A stretch of 64,000 bases of DNA. It comes from Pseudarthrobacter enclensis. Lineage in GTDB: Bacteria; Actinomycetota; Actinomycetes; Actinomycetales; Micrococcaceae. Below, piece by piece: positions 42,049-49,627 of this stretch. Positions within the stretch are counted from its first letter, which is position 1. The number at the start of each line of letters is the position of its first letter. Under the pieces are notes generated by a model that was not told the origin of the DNA, did no database searches, and saw nothing but the letters and a program-made list of their open reading frames with translations. The DNA is taken from positions 124,001 to 188,000 of the forward strand of contig NZ_JAUSRE010000004.1 in NCBI RefSeq assembly GCF_030811655.1. The letters are read 5' to 3'. The position numbers were made by a program, and so were the translations under genes.

Positions 42049-42996
42049 ATGACCATGCTCACAGTGATCGGCGAAGGCCTTGTTGACGTTGTCCAGCGTG
42101 CTTCTGGAATCCAGGCCCACGTGGGCGGCAGTCCGCTCAACGTTGCGGTGGGGCTGGCCCGGCTGGACCACCCGGTGCAGTTCGTTGGGCGCTACGGCCG
42201 GGACGCCTACGGTGACTCCGTAGCCGCCCACCTGCGCTCCAGTTCAGTTATGCTGCCGCTGCCCCCGGATGAGTTGCCCACCAGCGTGGCCACGGCATTG
42301 ATTGACGACGACGGCGCGGCCACCTATACGTTCGACCTCGCCTGGGAGCTCCCGGGCCTGGCGGACCGCCTTGGCTTCATGCTGCAGGGCACCACGCTGC
42401 TCCACACCGGGTCCATTGCCACGATGCTGGAGCCCGGCGCGGCCGAGGTGCTGGCCGCCGTCGAACATGCCCACCCCTCCGCCACCATCAGCTTTGATCC
42501 CAACTGCCGGCCCAGCATCATCACGGACGTGGATTATGCCCGGCAGCAGGCGGAGAAATTCGTGGTGCTCTCCGATGTGGTTAAGGCATCCGACGAGGAC
42601 CTCGCCTGGCTGTATCCCGGGCAGGACGTGCTGGATTCGGCACGCAAGTGGCTCGCGCTCGGTGGGGAGGAGGGGCCGGCAATGGTGGTGGTCACCCGTG
42701 GCGCAGAGGGCCCTTGGGGTGTGTGCCGGGCCGGCGAAGCTTCCGTGCCTGCGCCCAAAGTTGACGTCGCAGACACCGTGGGGGCGGGCGATTCGTTCAT
42801 GGCGGCGTTGCTGTCCGGCCTGGTGGACCGGGAGCTGGACGGTGCCCAGAACCGGCAGGACCTGCGGGAACTGCCGGTTGAAGGGCTGGCCGAACTGCTG
42901 GAGCACGCCGCCCGGGCTGCCGCCGTGACCGTGTCCCGGCCCGGCGCCAACCCCCCAACCCGGACCGAGCTGCATGAGGCTGCGAAGGAGGCCTAA
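42049..42996 (+). CDS. PfkB-family carbohydrate kinase (fructokinase-like)
   Basis: A 315-residue sugar kinase. VGGSPLNVAVGLARLDHPV near residues 25-43 and the catalytic DTVGAGDSFMAALLSGLVD near 242-260 are the two PfkB signatures, with the GAGD Asp as base. The overall pattern (FVGRYGRDAYGDSVAAHL, SFDPNCRPSI) is that of bacterial fructokinases of the PfkB type. ATG 42049 is preceded by TGGCAGAGT, a weak site; a Met at 42055 is an alternative. No sugar transporter is adjacent. The gene is followed directly by the second hairpin repeat. Confidence 0.85.
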   Translation: MTMLTVIGEGLVDVVQRASGIQAHVGGSPLNVAVGLARLDHPVQFVGRYGRDAYGDSVAAHLRSSSVMLPLPPDELPTSVATALIDDDGAATYTFDLAWELPGLADRLGFMLQGTTLLHTGSIATMLEPGAAEVLAAVEHAHPSATISFDPNCRPSIITDVDYARQQAEKFVVLSDVVKASDEDLAWLYPGQDVLDSARKWLALGGEEGPAMVVVTRGAEGPWGVCRAGEASVPAPKVDVADTVGAGDSFMAALLSGLVDRELDGAQNRQDLRELPVEGLAELLEHAARAAAVTVSRPGANPPTRTELHEAAKEA

Positions 42997-42999
42997 GCC

Positions 43000-43120
43000 T
43001 TCATCGATTGCTCCGTACCTGCCGTTTTGCGGACCCAAAAGGACAACTACGGGGCCCCGCCGGCGAGGGCCCCGGCCTGAGCTTGCGAAGGTTGGGAGCC
43101 TGGGGGGAGCAATCGACGGG
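43000..43120. repeat. Intergenic hairpin repeat, copy 2 (diverged)
   Basis: The left arm begins TCATCGATTGCTCCGTACCTG, nearly the same as in copy 1 (given there), and the far right end AGCAATCGACGGG is its complement. Between them an inner hairpin (CCGTA... with ...TACGG) closes around the loop, and about 50 extra bases, including a 7-bp stem GGGGCCC/GGGCCCC at 43051-43073, separate the inner and outer right arms. Like copy 1 it sits between the 3' end of a PfkB kinase and a convergent gene. Confidence 0.7.
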
Positions 43121-43128
43121 TGTAGGGG

Positions 43129-44307
43129 CTATTCCTTGCCGAGCCCGGCGGCGGATGTCTTCCCGTTCGAGACGCTGTTGAGGGCCCGCAGGTCGAAAAT
43201 GCCCTTGATATCGGCCTGCTTGGTGGTGCCGGCGGTCACGCCGTCGGCCAGGAGTTTCTTGTAGGTTCCGGCGAGCGGGTCCACGGTGAACACGATGTTC
43301 TTCAGGGAGCGGTCAATGACGTCCGGTTTCAGCTCCGCGCCGGCGGCCTCCTTGAGGGCTGTGTTGATCACGGTGGCCTTCTCGGAGCCTGATGCCTTGT
43401 CCAGCCACTCGACCGCCTTCACGTGCCCCTTCAGCAATGCCTTGACGGTGTCCGGGTGGTCGGCGGCGAACTTCTGGTTCACGATCAGGACGGTGGTGGG
43501 GAACTCGCCCGGTTTGCCGGACAGCGAGCCGTCCCACAGGTCCTTCTCATCCACCAGCACCTTCGCGCCGGCGTTCAACACCAGGCGGGACGCCCAGGGC
43601 TCGGGCAGCCACGCGCCGTCGAGCTTTCCATCCTGAAACAGCTTCAGGGTCTGCGCGTTCTCGGTGGGGTTGACGGCAACGTCGCCGCTGCCGTCCACGT
43701 TCGTCTTGTACCCCTGCGAGGATAGCCACGCGCGGAGGGCAACGTCCTGGGTGCCGCCCAGCTGCGGCGAGGCAAGGGTCTTGCCCTTTAAGTCCGCGGC
43801 CGAGGTGATCTCCGGTTTGACCACCAACTGCGCGCCGCCCGCCGCAGCGCCGGCGATGATGTCGATGGATTGGCCCTGGCTCTTCACGAACGAGTTGATG
43901 GCCGGGTTGGGGCCGATGTAGGTGGCATCGATGGCCCCGGCATTCAGCGCTTCGATGGCGGCCGGACCGGCATTGAAGACCTGGGTGCTGAGCTTGGTGC
44001 TGCCGAGCTCGCCGGCGATGAAGCCCTTGCTGACGCCCACCAGGGCCGGAGCATGCGTGACGTTGCCGAAGTAGCCGAGCTTCAGCTCGGCGGCAGGAGT
44101 ACCGGGCTGGGCGGCGTCCTGGCCTGCTGCAGGTGTCCCGCTGTTCACGGCGGAGGCGACGGCGGCGCCCCCGCCAATGAGGGCGAGGACGGCTGCCGCA
44201 ATGCCAATTTTCAGGCCGGCCGAGCGCTTGGGCTTGCCGGACCCGCCGGCGACGATGCGGGTGGAGCTTTGCTGGTTCTGGGAAGTCTTGTCCTGCGGGT
44301 TTGCCAT
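43129..44307 (-). CDS. Aliphatic sulfonate/taurine-type ABC substrate-binding protein (orphan)
   Basis: A 392-residue exported binding protein. A 30-residue polar N-terminus precedes one hydrophobic segment (LKIGIAAAVLALIGGGAAVA), consistent with a signal anchor or signal peptide; no lipobox Cys is visible. The mature part has the SsuA/TauA/NMT1-like fold (LKLGYFGNVTHAPALVGVSKG, in part; NAGPAAIEALNAGAIDATYIG, in part; KGKTLASPQLGGTQD). The ligand class is sulfonates, nitrate or thiamine-precursor-like molecules. No ssuB or ssuC homologue is in the flanking genes, so its permease and ATPase must lie elsewhere. Confidence 0.87.
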   Translation of the reverse strand: MANPQDKTSQNQQSSTRIVAGGSGKPKRSAGLKIGIAAAVLALIGGGAAVASAVNSGTPAAGQDAAQPGTPAAELKLGYFGNVTHAPALVGVSKGFIAGELGSTKLSTQVFNAGPAAIEALNAGAIDATYIGPNPAINSFVKSQGQSIDIIAGAAAGGAQLVVKPEITSAADLKGKTLASPQLGGTQDVALRAWLSSQGYKTNVDGSGDVAVNPTENAQTLKLFQDGKLDGAWLPEPWASRLVLNAGAKVLVDEKDLWDGSLSGKPGEFPTTVLIVNQKFAADHPDTVKALLKGHVKAVEWLDKASGSEKATVINTALKEAAGAELKPDVIDRSLKNIVFTVDPLAGTYKKLLADGVTAGTTKQADIKGIFDLRALNSVSNGKTSAAGLGKE

Positions 44308-44594
44308 GGGGAATCCTTTGCTGGGGCGGATGCTGAGTTGAGGTTACGGAGCGTCCAGCGGCCCCACAATCGCCGGTGTCGCAGGGGTTCACGGGGCGAC
44401 GCGAAGGCTCAACGTGGCGTAGGAGGGCGTCAAAATTCGTCGCGGGGCGTCTTGAATCGGGGCTGCTACGGCGCCGGAATCAGTGGCGCACGTGGTCAGG
44501 TACTCTTCCTGATTCGCTTGGGGTGATTTATCTGCCGCTTTGGTGGGTACGTGCCCGACATGGGGATTTTGAAAAACTAGTCAAGGAGACTCTC

Positions 44595-44741
44595 ATGTTG
44601 CTTTGGATCGCCATTATCATCGCTGTTCTCTGGCTTCTCGGACTGCTGGCAAACATCGGCGGCGGCCTCATTCACATTCTTTTGGTCGTCGCAGTAATCG
44701 TCCTGATCTTCCACTTCGTCACAGCCCGGCGACGCGTTTAG
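44595..44741 (+). CDS. Small lmo0937-type membrane protein (48 aa)
   Basis: A 48-residue protein made of two membrane segments (LLWIAIIIAVLWLLGLLA and LIHILLVVAVIVLIFHF) with a Gly-Gly turn and a basic tail TARRRV. This is the pattern of the lmo0937 family of small stress-associated membrane proteins, function unknown. ATG 44595 has AAGGAG six bases upstream, and a strong terminator follows, so the short gene is well delimited. The longer open frame upstream from 44376 carries no initiation signal. The 287-base gap before it shows no other gene. Confidence 0.85.
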   Translation: MLLWIAIIIAVLWLLGLLANIGGGLIHILLVVAVIVLIFHFVTARRRV

Positions 44742-44779
44742 GCAGGAAGCGTCAAGACGCGACGGTTCAGGCAGTAACG

Positions 44780-44824
44780 AGGTCCCGCCGCTGGCAGTGC
44801 GCCGGCGGCGGGACCTGCTGTTTT
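44780..44824 (+). terminator. Strong rho-independent terminator
   Basis: A 16-bp stem (44780-44795 with 44801-44816, one G-T pair) around the loop AGTGC, followed by GCTGTTTTC. It ends the lmo0937-type gene and, by position, could also stop the convergent umuC gene. Confidence 0.88.
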
Positions 44825-46122
44825 CAGGCCGCCTTGACCAGGGGGAGTTCGTCCCAGTGCGTGGTGTAGCGGGGCGAGCGCATCCCACGTTTCATGGTCC
44901 AGTCCAGGCCGGACCTGATACCGGCGTGCCCCAGGCCGATGGAGCCGCGGCCAAACCGCCTGCTCGCGTCGTCGAGCAGGGGGCCGATGCCGCGTGCCTC
45001 GTGCCGGTTTTCGAACGGCGCCAGGGGCGGCTGGTTTCCTGAAGGCCGCAGGTCGGTGAGCATGAGGCCCGCCTTGGCGTACTTGAGTCCATCCCGCATT
45101 TTGGGCAGCAGCGCGTGCGCCGCCTTGGTGAGCAGCAGTGGATCCGCCGTGGGCATGGGCAGCGGAACACACACCGACGGGTAGGCCTGTTCATGATTCC
45201 GGAAGGGCGACGTGGCCGCGAAGGCCGTCAGCACTTTCGCCTGCAGCCCGTGTTTGGCCAGCCGGGCGCTCGCCTGCTGTGCGTAGATGCTTAACACCTC
45301 GCGCAGGCCGGCAGAGGTGGTCACGGGAGTGGCGAAGGAGCGGGAAAAGATCAGTTGGTCGCGCCCGATCCGCTCCTCCTCCATGGGGATGCAGGGTGTG
45401 CCGCGCAGTTCCAGGACGGTTCGCATCAGCACCACGGAGAACCTGTCCCTGATCATGACAGGATCCGCGTGGACCAGGTCCAGGACGGTGAAGATCCCCA
45501 ACACGTTCAGACGCTTGCTGAGCCGGCCGGCGATGCCCCAGACCTCATCGACGGGCAGCCGGCCCATCAACCCCTCCCGCACCTCGGCCGGGACCGATTC
45601 CCACACGCAGACGCCGCCAAAAGCGGGATTGTTCTTGGCCCACTGGTTGCAGAGTTTGGCAAGGGTCTTGGTGGGGGCGATGCCCACGCAAACAGGCACC
45701 CCCACATGCCGGCGCACGGATTCTTTGATCCTGCCGCCCAGGGCCAGCAACTGCCCGGTGTCTCCTTTGACGCCCAGGAACGCCTCATCAATGCTGTACA
45801 CCTCCAGCCAGGCCGAATACCTGCCCAGCAGTTCCATGACACGGGCGCTGATGTCCCCGTAAAGCTCGTAGTTGCTGGATTTTGCCACCAGCCCCCATTC
45901 TTCGGCGCGCGGCGCAAGCTTGAACCAGGGCTCGCCGGTGGCAATGCCCAGTGCCTTCGCCTCCGGGGAGCGCGTCACGGCGCAGCCGTCATTGTTGGAC
46001 AGCACCACCAGCGGACGCCCCTCCAGTGAGGGGTCGAACGCCCGCTCCGCGGAGGCGTAGAAACAGTTGACGTCCACGTGCGCAATCTGCGGCATCTGCC
46101 GCATCGGGGCCGGCCTAGCCAT
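44824..46122 (-). CDS. umuC: Y-family DNA polymerase V subunit UmuC
   Basis: A 432-residue error-prone translesion polymerase. HVDVNCFYASAERAF (metal-binding DVNxFY, near residue 15), SNNDGCAVTRSPEAK and YSIDEAF (catalytic SIDE, near residue 110) mark the palm; the C-terminal DUF4113-like tail ends RSPRYTTHWDELPLVKAA. ATG 46122 is preceded by GGGAG 7 bases upstream; GTG 46167 upstream lies across the umuD stop and is less likely. It follows umuD by 26 bases, and the pair is under one SOS box. The family acts with RecA on damaged DNA. The C-terminal clamp-binding motif was not located with certainty. Confidence 0.92.
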   Translation of the reverse strand: MARPAPMRQMPQIAHVDVNCFYASAERAFDPSLEGRPLVVLSNNDGCAVTRSPEAKALGIATGEPWFKLAPRAEEWGLVAKSSNYELYGDISARVMELLGRYSAWLEVYSIDEAFLGVKGDTGQLLALGGRIKESVRRHVGVPVCVGIAPTKTLAKLCNQWAKNNPAFGGVCVWESVPAEVREGLMGRLPVDEVWGIAGRLSKRLNVLGIFTVLDLVHADPVMIRDRFSVVLMRTVLELRGTPCIPMEEERIGRDQLIFSRSFATPVTTSAGLREVLSIYAQQASARLAKHGLQAKVLTAFAATSPFRNHEQAYPSVCVPLPMPTADPLLLTKAAHALLPKMRDGLKYAKAGLMLTDLRPSGNQPPLAPFENRHEARGIGPLLDDASRRFGRGSIGLGHAGIRSGLDWTMKRGMRSPRYTTHWDELPLVKAA

Positions 46123-46148
46123 GCCGCTGCTCCCGAGGACCCCGTACC

Positions 46149-46580
46149 TCAGACATGGTGCAGGCACCTGGTGGCCACGCCCCAGACGGTCAGCTCGGAC
46201 AGCGCGGGCACGTGGATGTCCGGATACTTGGGATTCTCTGCCTGCAGCACCACACCGCTGCCGGTGATGCGGAGGCGTTTGACGGTTAGTTCACCGTCCA
46301 GTACCGCGATCACCACGGATCCGTCCCTGGGTTCGAGCGCCCGGTTCACGATCAGTTCGTCGCCGTCGCTGATGCCGGCGCCCTCCATGGAGTCGCCAGT
46401 CACCCGCACCACGAAGGTGCTGGTGATGTCCTTGATCAAGTGTGCGTTCAGGTCGATCCGGCCGTCGAAGTAGTCCTGGGCCGGGGACGGAAAGCCTGCC
46501 GCCACCGGCACGGCCGAGATGAGCACCGAAAACAAGGAGGCACCCGCCTCTATCACGCGGGGACCGATAATAACGCCCAC
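46149..46580 (-). CDS. umuD: UmuD-like S24 self-cleaving SOS protein
   Basis: A 143-residue LexA/UmuD-family serine peptidase. An Ala-Gly pair in VAAGFPSPAQDYFDGR near residues 27-29 is the expected autocleavage site, the nucleophile Ser is in VTGDSMEGAGI near 63 and the general base Lys is in GELTVKRL near 99; all are intact. There is no DNA-binding domain, so it is UmuD and not LexA. GTG 46580 follows AAGGG by about 7 bases. The SOS box lies immediately upstream and the polymerase gene follows, the normal umuDC order. Confidence 0.92.
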   Translation of the reverse strand: MGVIIGPRVIEAGASLFSVLISAVPVAAGFPSPAQDYFDGRIDLNAHLIKDITSTFVVRVTGDSMEGAGISDGDELIVNRALEPRDGSVVIAVLDGELTVKRLRITGSGVVLQAENPKYPDIHVPALSELTVWGVATRCLHHV

Positions 46581-46593
46581 AACACACCCTTAT

Positions 46594-46609
46594 TCGAAAA
46601 TACGTTCGA
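46594..46609 (-). promoter_or_regulatory. LexA (SOS) box of umuDC
   Basis: TCGAAA-ATAC-GTTCGA matches the actinobacterial SOS consensus TCGAAC-N4-GTTCGA with one difference. It lies 14 bases before the umuD start, overlapping the transcription start region. Confidence 0.9.
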
Positions 46610-46697
46610 TAGTTCAGTGTAGCCCCGGAGACTGACAACGGGCAGTCTTCCGCGAACTGCCACCATGGGGGCGCCCGCGCCCCCGTAGACTTGCAGG

Positions 46698-47516
46698 ATG
46701 CGGCTGGTTGCAAGCGATATCGACGGAACAATCCTTGGGCACGACGGAAAGATCAGCCCCCGCACCATCCGCGCCTTCCACGCCTGCCGGGATGCCGGCG
46801 TCGAACTTGTTTTCGTCACGGGACGGCCGCCGCGATGGCTGCACCCGCTGGAAGAGCAGCTGGGCCACACGGGGCGGGTGATTTGCTCCAACGGAGCTGT
46901 GGTCTGGGACCTCGAGGCCAACCGCCTGGTCTCTGCCCGCACCCTGCCCACCGACACCGTCATGGAAGCCCGCCGCATCATCAAGGCGCTCCGGCCGGCC
47001 ACGCTGTTCGCCGCCGAAACGCTGACCGGCTTCCACCTGGAACCGGGCTTCATCGAAAACGAGTCCAGCGAGCTTCTTGCCGAATTCACCCCGGCGCCGC
47101 TGGCGGACACGCTCACGGACAACGACTCCGTGGTGAAGTTCCTCGCCATTGTCCGGGAGGGAACGCCGGACGACTTCCTCGCCGAGGTGGCTCCCGCCGT
47201 CGGGCACCTGGCCGCTGCCACCCACTCCTCGCCCGGCGTCGCCATGCTGGAACTGTCGCTGCCCGGGGTGAACAAGGCAGTCACGCTCGCCGAATATGCG
47301 TCCGGGCTGGGCATCGATGCCGCCGACGTGGTGGCCTTCGGGGACATGCCCAACGATATCGAAATGCTCCGCTGGGCGGGCCACGGCTACGCGATGGCCA
47401 GCGGACACCCGGAGGCCATCAGGGCGGCGGGTCAGCGGGCGCCGCATTTTGACGACGACGGCGTGGCCCAGGTTCTGGAGGCCAGGCTCGCTTCCCTGGG
47501 CGTCCAGTTCTCCTGA
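46698..47516 (+). CDS. HAD-family (Cof-type) phosphatase
   Basis: A 272-residue Cof-type HAD hydrolase. Motif I is LVASDIDGTILG (DxDxT, residues 3-14), motif II VFVTGRPPRWL with Thr near 40, motif III Lys in GVNKAVTLAEYA near 195 and motif IV VVAFGDMPNDIEML near 215. The C2B cap sits between motifs II and III. Substrates are usually sugar phosphates, flavin or nucleotide phosphates and cannot be told apart here. It is divergent from umuD, sharing a 117-base region that includes the SOS box, but the box is placed for umuD. Confidence 0.88.
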   Translation: MRLVASDIDGTILGHDGKISPRTIRAFHACRDAGVELVFVTGRPPRWLHPLEEQLGHTGRVICSNGAVVWDLEANRLVSARTLPTDTVMEARRIIKALRPATLFAAETLTGFHLEPGFIENESSELLAEFTPAPLADTLTDNDSVVKFLAIVREGTPDDFLAEVAPAVGHLAAATHSSPGVAMLELSLPGVNKAVTLAEYASGLGIDAADVVAFGDMPNDIEMLRWAGHGYAMASGHPEAIRAAGQRAPHFDDDGVAQVLEARLASLGVQFS

Positions 47517-47634
47517 CCCCGCGCCTGGTGCCCGTTGCCAACTTCACAGCCTGCGCTCACCTGGCGTTTACCTTCCCGCCGTAGCGTGAAGCGTGCAGGG
47601 CCGGCAGCCTCCCGCCGGCTCGAAGGGGGTAATA

Positions 47635-47898
47635 ATGGCAAGGAATGCATGGCAACACGCGGCCAATGCGCCGCTGGGCACGGCAACGCCCGCCCCGCAC
47701 TGGAAGCAGCTGCGGCAGGGTGACCGCGTCCGGGTCCTGTTTTCGCCCGGGTTTGAAGCAGGTGGCGTGGTGGACACCGTTACGCCGGACCACACCGCTG
47801 TGTGGGTCCACCTCGACGGCGGCCGCGGCCGGACCATGCTGCACTGCAGCGACGGCGTCGACATCGTGGCCTGCCGCGAGACCGCATGCCGGGACTGA
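47635..47898 (+). CDS. Small protein of unknown function (87 aa)
   Basis: An 87-residue basic protein beginning MARNAWQHAANAPLG. The second half looks like a small beta-barrel: HWKQLRQGDRVRVLFSPGFEAGG, then VVDTVTPDHTAVWVHLDGGRGR (both in part), with two Cys in LHCSDGVDIVACRE. The pattern of alternating strands and Gly turns recalls SH3/KOW-like barrels. ATG 47635 follows AAGGGGG by five bases. It lies between the HAD gene and the phosphodiesterase on the same strand. Family not recognised. Confidence 0.65.
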   Translation: MARNAWQHAANAPLGTATPAPHWKQLRQGDRVRVLFSPGFEAGGVVDTVTPDHTAVWVHLDGGRGRTMLHCSDGVDIVACRETACRD

Positions 47899-47938
47899 CG
47901 GCGGGGTCCGGGCCCGCGCGGCGGAGTACGCTCGCAGT

Positions 47939-48751
47939 GTGACCCTGCCCTTTTTCCAGCACCCCGACGACGCCGGGCGGCAGCTTCCCATCGCCATGGC
48001 CCACCGCGGGTTCTCTGCCGAGGGGCTCGAAAACTCGATGGCCGCGTTCCGGGCCGGCGTGGACCTGGGATTCCGTTACCTCGAAACGGACGTGCACACC
48101 ACGGCCGACGGCGTGCTGCTGCTTTTCCACGACGAGAGCCTGGACCGGGTGACGGACGGCAGCGGCCGGGTGGCGGAGCTGCCGCACACGGAGGTGGCCA
48201 AGGCCCGGATCGGCGGCCAGGAGCCCATTCCCACGTTTGACGAACTGGTCACGGGGCTGCCAGAGGCCCGGCTGAACCTTGACGTCAAGGACTGGGGGTC
48301 GGTGCGCAGCACGGCGGCCGCCATTGAGCGGCACCAGGTGCACCACCGTGTTCTGGTGACCAGTTTCTCGGACCGGCGGCGACGGGCGGTGCTGAAGCTG
48401 CTCAGCCGCCCTGTTGCCTCCTCTGCGGGAGTGGGTTCAAACGCGCTCTTCACCCTGCTGGGCCCGGCGCTTCCCCGCCCGGTGTTCCGCCGCCTGATGC
48501 GGCGGGTGCTGCGGGATGTTCATGCGCTGCAGGTTCCCGTCCGCTATGGGCGGCTCCCCGTTGTTACCCGGGGCTTCCTCCGCCGGGCCCACGACCTGGG
48601 CCTGGTGGTGCACGTGTGGACCATCAACGAGGAGGACGAGATGCACCGGCTCCTGGAGCTGGGCGTGGACGGCATCGTCACGGACCGGGCGGACCTGCTC
48701 CGCGACGTGCTGCTTGCCCGGGGCCAGTGGCCCCACGGGCCGGAGGGCTAA
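47939..48751 (+). CDS. Glycerophosphodiester phosphodiesterase
   Basis: A 270-residue GDPD enzyme that releases glycerol 3-phosphate from glycerophosphodiesters. AMAHRGFSAEGLENSMAAF near residues 18-36 holds the catalytic His and Glu; YLETDVHTTADGVLLLFHDE near 48-67 gives the metal-binding Glu/Asp and the second His; LNLDVKD near 108 the third Glu/Asp region; VHVWTINEEDEM the C-terminal signature. There is no signal peptide, so it is cytoplasmic. The GTG at 47939 is inferred from where the family homology starts; GGAG is a rather distant 12 bases upstream. Its stop overlaps the convergent gene by 4 bases. Confidence 0.88.
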   Translation: MTLPFFQHPDDAGRQLPIAMAHRGFSAEGLENSMAAFRAGVDLGFRYLETDVHTTADGVLLLFHDESLDRVTDGSGRVAELPHTEVAKARIGGQEPIPTFDELVTGLPEARLNLDVKDWGSVRSTAAAIERHQVHHRVLVTSFSDRRRRAVLKLLSRPVASSAGVGSNALFTLLGPALPRPVFRRLMRRVLRDVHALQVPVRYGRLPVVTRGFLRRAHDLGLVVHVWTINEEDEMHRLLELGVDGIVTDRADLLRDVLLARGQWPHGPEG

Positions 48752-49185
48752 CCCCGGCCCGTGCTGGTGGACGGATCCGCGTCTCCTTCGGTGGGGTCTG
48801 CCCGCAACTCGTCAGGATTGCTGTCGGGAAGTCCTGCCGGTCCAGCCGCTGTTCTCCCGCGGCCGGTGGGCGCCGACGCGTCGCCGGCCAGTCCGCCGTC
48901 GTCCGTCCTGTCGTTGTGCGCGCTGTCATTGTCGGTCTCGTCGACGTCCCCGCCCAGCGGGCTGGTGGACAACGGCGCGGGGGCGGCGCCGGCCTTGAGG
49001 CCCGGGGCCTTCTGCTTCTCCGCCTCCATCGCGTTCGAACCTTCGCTGAGCGACGAGTGGACCTCCACGTCGTCATTGGGGTCCGCCGGATCAGGCACGT
49101 CCATCTTCTCGGTCGGCTTGGACGTCCCGGCCAGGTCCTCCATGGCGTTTTCCGCTGCCTTGCCGATGCTGTCGCCGATTCCCAT
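48748..49185 (-). CDS. Acidic low-complexity protein, unknown function (145 aa)
   Basis: A 145-residue protein with an N-terminal amphipathic helix (MGIGDSIGKAAENAMEDLAG) that faintly recalls CsbD-like stress proteins, followed by a long acidic, Asp/Gly/Ser/Pro-rich disordered tail with repeats of DxxD type. ATG 49185 follows GGAAGGAG by seven bases, a strong site; the open frame upstream was rejected. It is divergent from the 78-residue gene at 49323 and they share a 137-base region with a palindromic motif. It resembles the tails of other small proteins here (49323, 59880). No function is assigned. Confidence 0.65.
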   Translation of the reverse strand: MGIGDSIGKAAENAMEDLAGTSKPTEKMDVPDPADPNDDVEVHSSLSEGSNAMEAEKQKAPGLKAGAAPAPLSTSPLGGDVDETDNDSAHNDRTDDGGLAGDASAPTGRGRTAAGPAGLPDSNPDELRADPTEGDADPSTSTGRG

Positions 49186-49255
49186 GTGACTGCTCCTTCC
49201 GACATCGCATGCCGGCGCGCCCCAGCGGCGTCCCGGCCCTACTCCTCCAGAATTA

Positions 49256-49268
49256 TCAGCATGCTTAC
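49256..49268. promoter_or_regulatory. TMAG-N4-CTTA palindrome, site 1
   Basis: TCAGCATGCTTAC lies between the divergent starts at 49185 and 49323. The core AGCATGCT is a perfect palindrome and the arms fit TMAG-N4-CTTA, shared with sites at 55187 and 58781. Confidence 0.5.
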
Positions 49269-49322
49269 AATTAGTCCAGTGCTGGGGAATCCAACCACAG
49301 CCGGAGAGGAAGGAAGAGCAAC

Positions 49323-49559
49323 ATGGGCACTTACCATCCCGAAAACGACCCCGCCAACCCGGACCGTCCCGGGAAGGACAATGTGGGCGCGGCGCAGCCG
49401 CACCTGGCCGAACAGCGAAGCCGCGAGGCGGGCGGCTCACCCAACCCCGACCCCGCGGAAGGCAATGTCACCGGTCTGGAGCCGGGCGGGGGAGTGCCTC
49501 CCGGCGAGACCCCGCCGGCCGAGGACCAGATGAGCAGGGACCAGGGACACTCCGAATAG
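49323..49559 (+). CDS. DUF6480-type small protein
   Basis: A 78-residue polar, disordered protein with almost no hydrophobic residues. The ending NVTGLEPGGGVPPGETPPAE is the DUF6480 pattern of actinobacteria (Pro/Gly-rich GGGVPPGxTPP block). The N-terminus GTYHPENDPANPDRPGK is specific to this gene. A purine-rich GGAAGGAA site precedes ATG 49323. Function of the family is unknown; its members are often near stress genes. The family call is from memory of the motif. Confidence 0.65.
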   Translation: MGTYHPENDPANPDRPGKDNVGAAQPHLAEQRSREAGGSPNPDPAEGNVTGLEPGGGVPPGETPPAEDQMSRDQGHSE

Positions 49560-49627
49560 CCCTTACAGGCCAGGGCGGGGGCCGCGCGCTTGCCGCACGC
49601 CGTTCCCGCCCTGCCGTGCGCTGATTC

